From Opitutus sp. GAS368 (GTDB lineage Bacteria; Verrucomicrobiota; Verrucomicrobiia; Opitutales; Opitutaceae), in the NCBI GenBank assembly GCA_945861235.1, contig CAMATV010000021.1, positions 1 through 17,473 of the forward strand: a stretch of DNA of 17,473 nucleotides, written 5' to 3'. Below are positions 8,384-14,516 of the stretch, piece by piece. Each line of letters opens with the position of its first letter. Position 1 is the stretch's first letter. The position numbers and the translations under genes were made by a program. The notes beneath the pieces were generated by a model that was not told the origin of the DNA, made no database searches, and worked only from the letters and a program-made list of their open reading frames with translations.

Positions 8384-9724
8384 ATGAATGACCGTTACGC
8401 CGCATCACGCCGCCTTTATGATCGGGCCGTAAAGTCCATCGCCGCTGGCGTGAACAGCGGCATCCGCAAGATGGAGCAGCCGGTGCCGCTCTACTTCTCT
8501 CACGGCTCCGGCTCACGCGTATGGGATGTGGATGGCAATGAATACATCGACTTCCAGATCGGCCAAGGCGCGCTGCTCTACGGGCATGCACCAGCGGGCA
8601 TGGCGGAGGCCATCGCCGAGCAGGCGAAACTCGGCACGCATTGGGCGGCGCAGTGCGAACTGGAGATCGAGGTGGCCGAACGGATACAAGCCATGGTGCC
8701 TGGGGCCGAGCGCGTGCGCTTTAACAACTCGGCCACGGAAGTCGTGCTCTCGGCGCTGCGGCTCGCGCGTGCTCACACCGGGCGGCCGCTTGTTCTGAAA
8801 TTTGAGGGAGCCTATCATGGCTGGGCGGATGAGGGGCTCGTGGGTTTTGCACCGCCGCCGGACCGCTGGGGTGATTCGGAACATCCGGCTCGCCTGCATC
8901 CCAGCCAGGGCGTGATTCCGGAGGTGCTCGATACTTTCGTCGTAGCCCGCTGGAATGATCCCGAGCACCTGCGGCGTAAAGTCGCTGAGTTCAAAGGTCA
9001 GATCGCGGCGATCATTTTTGAACCAATCATGTGCAACACCTGCTGCATGGAGCCAGTGCCCGGCATGATCGAGACGATCCGCGAACTTTGCGACAGCGAA
9101 GGCATGCTCATGATTGCGGATGAAACGATCACCGGCTTTCGCGTCGCTCCCGGCGGCGCACAACAGTCGCTCGGTTTCGTCCCGGATCTGACCATCCTCG
9201 GCAAAGCCGTCGGCGGTGGTCTGCCGTTTGCGGCACTGGCAGGCAAGGAAGCAGCGATGCGGAAAATCATTGAGGGCACCGTCGTCCACGCGGGCACGCT
9301 CAATGGCAATCCGCTCTGTCTTGCCGCCAGCAAGTGGTGCCTCGATCACGTGAGATCTCTCGGGGATCAGCATCCGCGCGTCGTCACGATGCTCGGCCGG
9401 CAATTGATGACGGGGCTGCGTGACGCGGCGGGCCAGTACGGCATTCCACTCCGTCCGCAGGGTCCAGGGCCAGCCTTCCATGCCGTCATGCTCAAGCCCG
9501 GCGCTCCCGAAGGCCCAATCAATGATTACCGCGACTATGTGATCCGACAGGATTCCGCGCGCTGGGCGCATCTGCGGCGCTGCCTGCTCGATTGCGGCGT
9601 GCGCGCCATCGAGCGCGGCCTGTGGTTCATCAGCCTCGCGCATACCGAGAAAGACATTCGCGAGGCACTCGTCACATCCGCGCCAGCCTTCGCGCGACAT
9701 GCGAGCGAATGGAAAGCCGCCTAA
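8384..9724 (+). CDS. Class III PLP aminotransferase, glutamate-1-semialdehyde aminomutase-like
   Basis: A 446-residue fold-type I PLP enzyme nearest to the HemL-like branch of class III aminotransferases. Landmarks are WDVDGNEYIDFQIGQGALLYGH (near 47-68), FNNSATE (113-119, HemL has NSGTE), EGAYHGW (141-147), IADETITGFR (244-253, Asp246 for the pyridine nitrogen) and LGKAVGGGLP (272-281, Lys274 as the Schiff-base lysine). All catalytic residues are present. Departures from typical HemL (SATE for SGTE, DETITGFR for DEVMTGFR) and the sugar-operon setting suggest a catabolic paralogue acting on an amino or keto intermediate, not tetrapyrrole synthesis. There is no signal peptide, so it is cytosolic. 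It follows RidA by 25 bases and ends 3 bases before the next gene, so it is part of the same transcript. The substrate is not known. Confidence 0.88.
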   Translation: MNDRYAASRRLYDRAVKSIAAGVNSGIRKMEQPVPLYFSHGSGSRVWDVDGNEYIDFQIGQGALLYGHAPAGMAEAIAEQAKLGTHWAAQCELEIEVAERIQAMVPGAERVRFNNSATEVVLSALRLARAHTGRPLVLKFEGAYHGWADEGLVGFAPPPDRWGDSEHPARLHPSQGVIPEVLDTFVVARWNDPEHLRRKVAEFKGQIAAIIFEPIMCNTCCMEPVPGMIETIRELCDSEGMLMIADETITGFRVAPGGAQQSLGFVPDLTILGKAVGGGLPFAALAGKEAAMRKIIEGTVVHAGTLNGNPLCLAASKWCLDHVRSLGDQHPRVVTMLGRQLMTGLRDAAGQYGIPLRPQGPGPAFHAVMLKPGAPEGPINDYRDYVIRQDSARWAHLRRCLLDCGVRAIERGLWFISLAHTEKDIREALVTSAPAFARHASEWKAA

Positions 9725-9727
9725 TGT

Positions 9728-12685
9728 ATGAAATCGACCCTTCTAGCCCTGGCTTTCGCGTCCTTTTTCGTCGAACGTAGCTCCGCCGCTGAAGGGACAT
9801 TGACCGCTGGGTCAAATTTCGAATGCCGCTGGGCCGCGTCACCGCCAGCAATTGATGGAAAACTCGACGACGCCGCCTGGGCGAACGCCCAGGTCGTTAC
9901 CGAGTTTCAATCGGCTTGGCTCCCCGATGGCCGGCGGAGGCCACCGACTGCCATCAAAGCGCGCCTGCTTTGGGATCGCGAATATCTCTACTTTTGCGCG
10001 GAAATGGAGGACGCCGATGTGTTCGCGAATGTCACCGAGCACGACGGCGCGATCTGGACGTGCGATGTGTTCGAGCTGTTCTTCAAGCCGGCGGTAGACA
10101 AACCGGGTTACTACGAGTTCGAGGTCAATGCGGCGAATGGGAAGCTCGACATGTTCGTGCCGTCCCGCGACTCCGGCGGTTACAAACGATACAAGTCGGA
10201 CCGCGAGTTCCATCTCGAATCGGCGGTGCGGGTGCACGGGACGCTCAACCATGGGGCGGACATCGACAAAGGATGGACCGTCGAGGGCCGCATTCCGTGG
10301 CGCGACTTTCTCTCCACCGGTGGCCGTCCGGCTCCCGGCGAGGTGTGGCAACACGCGCTGTGTCGCTATGATTATTCGATAGGATTGGGAACCGTCGCGT
10401 TGTCGTCGAACGCGCCGCTGACCGTCCCGAGCTTCAATCACTATGAAGACTATGTGCCGCTGAAGTTCATCGGCCCGCATGATGCGGCCACCGCGACCCG
10501 GGTGGCATGGGATGGATCGGGGCTGGTGGGGTCGCCGGAACCGCCCCGGCCGTTCTTGACCGTTCCGGCGCTAACCGGATTGAAGGCGCAACAGCCGATC
10601 ATGATCGCGGTTGAACCGGGGCGGAGTAGTTTTTTGCTCATTGAGTGCAATGGTTACGCGTCGGTGCGCACGGCCCGGCTCAGTCGGTTACAGCAGAAGA
10701 CTGAGGGCGCGGACCTCGAGGTATTATTGAATTTTGACGAGTCGATCTACGACGTCTGTTTCCATCCGAAGTTTGCGGAGAACGGCTATCTCTATCTCGG
10801 GGCAAATGGCCGTTTCGGCGAAGGGCGGCACGATTTCAATAGCCGGGTGCTGCGTTACACGCTGGATCGCGAATCCGGCCGCATTGATCCCGCTTCGCGC
10901 CGGGTTATCATCGAGTGGCAGTCGAACGGCCACAACGGCGCGGCGCTGACCTTTGGCCGGGATGGCATGCTCTACATCACGAGCGGCGACGGGACGAGCG
11001 ATTCGGATGAATGGCATTCCGGCCAAGACCTCTCCCGTCTGCTGGCAAAAGTGTTGCGAATCGACGTGGATCAGCCCGCGAACGGGAAGCCCTACGGTAT
11101 TCCGAGGGATAACCCGTTTCTGACAACGGAGGGTGCGCGGCCCGAGACCTGGGCCTATGGTTTTCGCAATCCCTGGCGCATGACGGTGGATCGCGCAACG
11201 GGCGATCTCTGGGTGGGCGAGAACGGCCAGGATTTGCGGGAATATGCCCGGATCGTGCGGCGGGGCGAGAACTACGGCTGGCCGATCGTAGAGGGCAGTC
11301 ATGACTTTCACCAGAGTCGCCCGCGCGGTCCCACGCCTATCACCAAACCGCTCATCGAGCATACGCATGCCGAGTTTCGTTCGCTGACCGGCGGTATCGT
11401 CTATCGGGGCGCAAAGTTTTCCGACTTGGTCGGATGCTATATCTACGGTGACTACAGCACGGGGCAAATTTGGGCGGCGAAGCAAGCGGGTGGCAAACTG
11501 GTCCAAAATGTGTATCTCGCAAAAACGACCCTCGGCATTACCGGATTCTGTGAGACATCGGAGGGAGACGTCCTCATCGTCGACTATCGGGGACATGGGA
11601 TTCACCGACTGGAGCGTGCTCCGGCAGCCAAGCAGAACCGCGCGTTTCCCTCTAAGTTGAGCGAAACGGGGCTCTTTACTGACACGCGATCATTACAGCC
11701 AAAGCCGGGGCTCTTGCCCTATGAGGTGAACGCTCCGGCATGGCATGATGGTGCGGTCGGCGAGCGATTGATCGCGCTGCCGGGCCAAGGACGCATGGAA
11801 GTCACCAACCAGGGCGGATGGAATTTTCCGAACGGCACGGCTAGCGTGCAAACGCTTCGTTTGGAAGGAAGGCGCATCGAAACACGCGTGTTGCTGCGCC
11901 AAGAAAACGAATGGGCTGGCTATAGCTACGGCTGGAACAACGAAGAGACCGACGCGACACTGGTTTCTGCGGCGGGTGAAACACGGCAGGTTGGAGCCGG
12001 ACAAACGTGGCGCATACCAGGAAGAACCGAATGCCTCCTGTGTCACAGTCGGGCCGCGAATTTTGTGCTGGGGCTGAGCACGGTCCAGTTGAATCGCGGG
12101 AGTCAGATCGCCGACTGGGAGCGCGCCGGCGTCCTCTCTGCCAATCATGTAGCGTCGGCGAAAGCAGAGTGGCGACGCGAACTGGCGGGAAGAAACCTCG
12201 GCGAAGGAGAGTTTGAGGCTGCGTTAGCGTTAGTAATGCCGTCCGCGTTCCAGCGCCAGCCGGCCGACAGCCCGTTGCTTGCGCAGGGAGCGGAAACGCT
12301 GCCGCGCATCATCAATCCGCAGGACAAAAGCGCGTCGCTCCATGATCGCGCCCGAGCCTATCTTCACGCCAATTGCGCCCACTGCCATGCCCGTAACGCC
12401 GGTGGCAATTCGCGGATGCAGTTCGCCAGCCACATTGCGGACAAGGATATGGAGGTCAGCCACGCTACGCCACTGCACGCCACTTTTGGCATCGCAGAGG
12501 CGAAAATTCTGACGCCGGGCGTCCCTGCCCAATCATTGATTCTTTATCGCACGGTCCTGCGAGGCCCCGGCCAAATGCCGCCCGTCGGAACAATGGTCCC
12601 GGACGGTGAAGGGGCGACTATGTTGGCGCAATGGATCGCTAGTATGACGCCCCAACCCGCACCGCCGAAATCCGCCAAACCATGA
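9728..12685 (+). CDS. Secreted fusion: CBM9-like domain + PQQ-dependent sugar dehydrogenase + diheme cytochrome c
   Basis: A 985-residue exported protein with three modules. After a signal peptide (residues 1-21) comes a CBM9-like carbohydrate-binding domain (about 34-250, opening AIDGKLDDAAWANA). Residues about 275-630 form a glucose/sorbosone-dehydrogenase-type PQQ beta-propeller. Its landmarks are FHPKF (345-349), NGHNGAAL (His402, candidate base), SGDGT (419-423), GFRNPWR (Arg480), GENGQD and NYGWPIVEG. Residues 637-985 resemble the SO2930-type diheme cytochrome family, with two haem-binding motifs, CLLCH (769-773) and CAHCH (883-887), and a likely Met ligand in GQMPPVGT. The enzyme would oxidise a sugar in the periplasm and pass electrons directly to its own haems. 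The stop overlaps the next start as ATGA, coupling it to a lactonase-like protein. Module identities are well supported; the sugar and the need for PQQ are inference. Confidence 0.87.
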   Translation: MKSTLLALAFASFFVERSSAAEGTLTAGSNFECRWAASPPAIDGKLDDAAWANAQVVTEFQSAWLPDGRRRPPTAIKARLLWDREYLYFCAEMEDADVFANVTEHDGAIWTCDVFELFFKPAVDKPGYYEFEVNAANGKLDMFVPSRDSGGYKRYKSDREFHLESAVRVHGTLNHGADIDKGWTVEGRIPWRDFLSTGGRPAPGEVWQHALCRYDYSIGLGTVALSSNAPLTVPSFNHYEDYVPLKFIGPHDAATATRVAWDGSGLVGSPEPPRPFLTVPALTGLKAQQPIMIAVEPGRSSFLLIECNGYASVRTARLSRLQQKTEGADLEVLLNFDESIYDVCFHPKFAENGYLYLGANGRFGEGRHDFNSRVLRYTLDRESGRIDPASRRVIIEWQSNGHNGAALTFGRDGMLYITSGDGTSDSDEWHSGQDLSRLLAKVLRIDVDQPANGKPYGIPRDNPFLTTEGARPETWAYGFRNPWRMTVDRATGDLWVGENGQDLREYARIVRRGENYGWPIVEGSHDFHQSRPRGPTPITKPLIEHTHAEFRSLTGGIVYRGAKFSDLVGCYIYGDYSTGQIWAAKQAGGKLVQNVYLAKTTLGITGFCETSEGDVLIVDYRGHGIHRLERAPAAKQNRAFPSKLSETGLFTDTRSLQPKPGLLPYEVNAPAWHDGAVGERLIALPGQGRMEVTNQGGWNFPNGTASVQTLRLEGRRIETRVLLRQENEWAGYSYGWNNEETDATLVSAAGETRQVGAGQTWRIPGRTECLLCHSRAANFVLGLSTVQLNRGSQIADWERAGVLSANHVASAKAEWRRELAGRNLGEGEFEAALALVMPSAFQRQPADSPLLAQGAETLPRIINPQDKSASLHDRARAYLHANCAHCHARNAGGNSRMQFASHIADKDMEVSHATPLHATFGIAEAKILTPGVPAQSLILYRTVLRGPGQMPPVGTMVPDGEGATMLAQWIASMTPQPAPPKSAKP

Positions 12686-13602
12686 CGATTCCATCTGCAC
12701 TGCTGAAACAAATCCTGGTTCTCCTCGCCGGCGCCGTTATCGCCGCCGCCGACGACAAACCCCTTTTCATCGTCACGCCGCTTACGGAGGTTGGCAGCTT
12801 CACCACCGGCGTGGAGGGCCCCGCCTGTGATGCAAACGGCAATGTCTATGCGGTGAACTTTGCCACGCGGCAGACGATTGGCCGCGTCAGTCCCGAGGGA
12901 AAAGCAGAGGTTTTCCTGACCCTGCCGGGCGGGAGCGTGGGCAACGGCATTCGGTTTGGTCGCGGCGGAGTCATGTATGTAGCCGACTACGTCGGCCACA
13001 ATATCCTGCGAATCGATCTCAGGACGAAAGCCGTCAGCGTGCATGCGCACGCGCCGGAGATGAATCAACCCAATGACCTTGCGATTACGCCTGACGGCAC
13101 GATCTATGCAAGCGACCCCAATTGGAAAAAAAAGACGGGCCAGATTTGGCGCGTGAGCATTGGCGGCACGGTGACGTGCGTCGCCGCCGGCATGGGGACG
13201 ACGAACGGAATTGAAACGAGCCCGGATGGGAAGACGCTTTATGTAAACGAGACTGCCCAACGGAAGGTGTGGGCCTTCGCGATCGCGGCGGACGGTGCGA
13301 TCACAGACCAGCGTTTGATCAAGCAGTTTCCTGACCATGGCTTGGATGGGATGCGTTGTGACGTCGACGGCAACCTCTACATCACCCGTCACGGCAAGGG
13401 CACCGTAGTGAAGATGTCGCCGCAGGGGGACGTGCTGCGGGAAATCGCCGTGTTGGGCACGAGCCCAACCAATATTTGTTTCGGTGGGCCGGATGGCCGC
13501 TCCGCTTACGTTACGGAGGCCGAGCAACGGCGCATTGTGCAGTTCCGTGTCGACCGGCCGGGATGGGAGTGGCGACGCAGCCAAAATCAACTTTCAAAAT
13601 GA
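12682..13602 (+). CDS. Exported SMP-30/gluconolactonase-like beta-propeller
   Basis: A 306-residue six-bladed propeller of the SMP-30/gluconolactonase/LRE-like group, whose enzymes open sugar lactones to acids using a divalent metal. A signal peptide spans about residues 1-23 (ILVLLAGAVIAAADD), so it acts in the periplasm. Candidate metal ligands sit at the expected places: Glu45 in VEGP, Asn131 in QPNDLAITPDG, Asn175 in TNGIETSPDG and Asp222 in HGLDGMRCDVDGN. Blade repeats of the type PDGxxY/ANGNVY recur. The start overlaps the stop of the PQQ/cytochrome gene (ATGA), implying translational coupling. This fits hydrolysis of the lactone made by that dehydrogenase. The C-terminus is short and basic. 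Strictosidine-synthase-like or other non-lactonase propellers share this fold, so the lactonase role rests on the ligands and the neighbour. Confidence 0.85.
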   Translation: MTIPSALLKQILVLLAGAVIAAADDKPLFIVTPLTEVGSFTTGVEGPACDANGNVYAVNFATRQTIGRVSPEGKAEVFLTLPGGSVGNGIRFGRGGVMYVADYVGHNILRIDLRTKAVSVHAHAPEMNQPNDLAITPDGTIYASDPNWKKKTGQIWRVSIGGTVTCVAAGMGTTNGIETSPDGKTLYVNETAQRKVWAFAIAADGAITDQRLIKQFPDHGLDGMRCDVDGNLYITRHGKGTVVKMSPQGDVLREIAVLGTSPTNICFGGPDGRSAYVTEAEQRRIVQFRVDRPGWEWRRSQNQLSK

Positions 13603-13655
13603 AATCACGTTTCCCCCAACTCCTGAGTCAATTCCGCCAGTCAACCTTGTTCTAA

Positions 13656-14516
13656 ATGAGCAATTCTATCGACGAAACGTCACGGCGGGCCTACTGGGCC
13701 GAGCAAATGGAAGCGGGCTACGCCATGGTTGAGAAACTCATCGCCTTTCCGGTGAAGGAATGCGGGGAGTGCTTTGCCTCCATTCCCGCCGCCGCCGCTG
13801 CGGCGAATGTGGAGATGCACTTTTCCACCAGCAAGATTGCCGGCGACCTGGAGCGGGTTTTTTTCATGCGCGAGAGCCTCGTCCGCGATGTTGTCACCAT
13901 CGGCCGTGAGATGAATCGACGCGGTTGGATTCTCAAGATTGAGGACGGTTTCCGTTCCCTCGAAATGCAGAGTCAACTCGTGCGTAAGCCTCAGGTGTTC
14001 GACGCGATCCTGAAAAAATGCATTTGGGAAAATTCCGGCGAAATCCCGCCCGTAGAGCTGATCTTCCGCCGCGCTATCGTGCTCACCGCGAACATCCCGA
14101 AAATCGGCACACACATGTCCGGGTCCGCCATCGACATCTCCGTCTTTCACCGCGACGACGGCCGCGAGGTGTGGCGCGGCAACCGCTATCTCGAAATGAG
14201 TGAACGTACGCCCATGCGCTCCAAATTCGTCGAACCGGAGTTTATCGCGAACCGTCTCGCGATCACGGCGATGATGGAGGCCCACGGTTTAATGCACTTT
14301 CCCTTCGAGTTTTGGCACTTCAACAAAGGCGACGCCGGGGACCATATTCTGAACGGCATTTCTTTGCCGTGCCGCTTCGGTCCGGTGAATTGGAATCCGC
14401 GGACCAATGAAGTTACCCCCGTTCCCGATCCGCTGTCGCCGTTGAACCCGATGGAGGTGGTTGAAAAAGAGATTGCTGCTGCCCTCCACCGCGCTCGGGA
14501 GGGTTCTGTCACATGA
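13656..14516 (+). CDS. VanX-like D-Ala-D-Ala dipeptidase family protein (peptidase M15D)
   Basis: A 286-residue protein whose C-terminal two thirds match zinc D,D-dipeptidases of the VanX family. These cleave D-Ala-D-Ala or related dipeptides in the cytoplasm. Key residues are all visible: the transition-state arginine in IEDGFRS (Arg100), zinc ligands in THMSGSAID (His153 and Asp160), and FEFWHF with catalytic Glu218 and zinc ligand His221. The protein is longer than VanX (~200 residues). It has an alanine-rich segment at 41-50 and a ~90-residue N-terminal region before the arginine motif. No signal peptide is seen, so it is probably cytosolic, unlike its exported neighbours. The stop overlaps the DUF4838 start (ATGA). 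Its presence in a sugar locus suggests a peptide-bearing or muropeptide-like substrate, or an amide of another kind. No VanH/VanA-like ligase genes are nearby, so resistance is not implied. Confidence 0.82.
   Translation: MSNSIDETSRRAYWAEQMEAGYAMVEKLIAFPVKECGECFASIPAAAAAANVEMHFSTSKIAGDLERVFFMRESLVRDVVTIGREMNRRGWILKIEDGFRSLEMQSQLVRKPQVFDAILKKCIWENSGEIPPVELIFRRAIVLTANIPKIGTHMSGSAIDISVFHRDDGREVWRGNRYLEMSERTPMRSKFVEPEFIANRLAITAMMEAHGLMHFPFEFWHFNKGDAGDHILNGISLPCRFGPVNWNPRTNEVTPVPDPLSPLNPMEVVEKEIAAALHRAREGSVT

Noticed and set aside
8513..9700. Long minus-strand open frame (395 codons) opposite the aminotransferase
   Set aside because: The plus strand carries all PLP-enzyme motifs; the minus frame shows no family signature.
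8384..9724. Naming the aminotransferase hemL
   Set aside because: Signature motifs deviate (SATE, DETITGFR) and the operon is catabolic, so a tetrapyrrole role is not supported.
13656..14516. Vancomycin-resistance function for the VanX-like gene
   Set aside because: No VanH/VanA-type genes or VanRS-like regulators are nearby, and the context is carbohydrate use.
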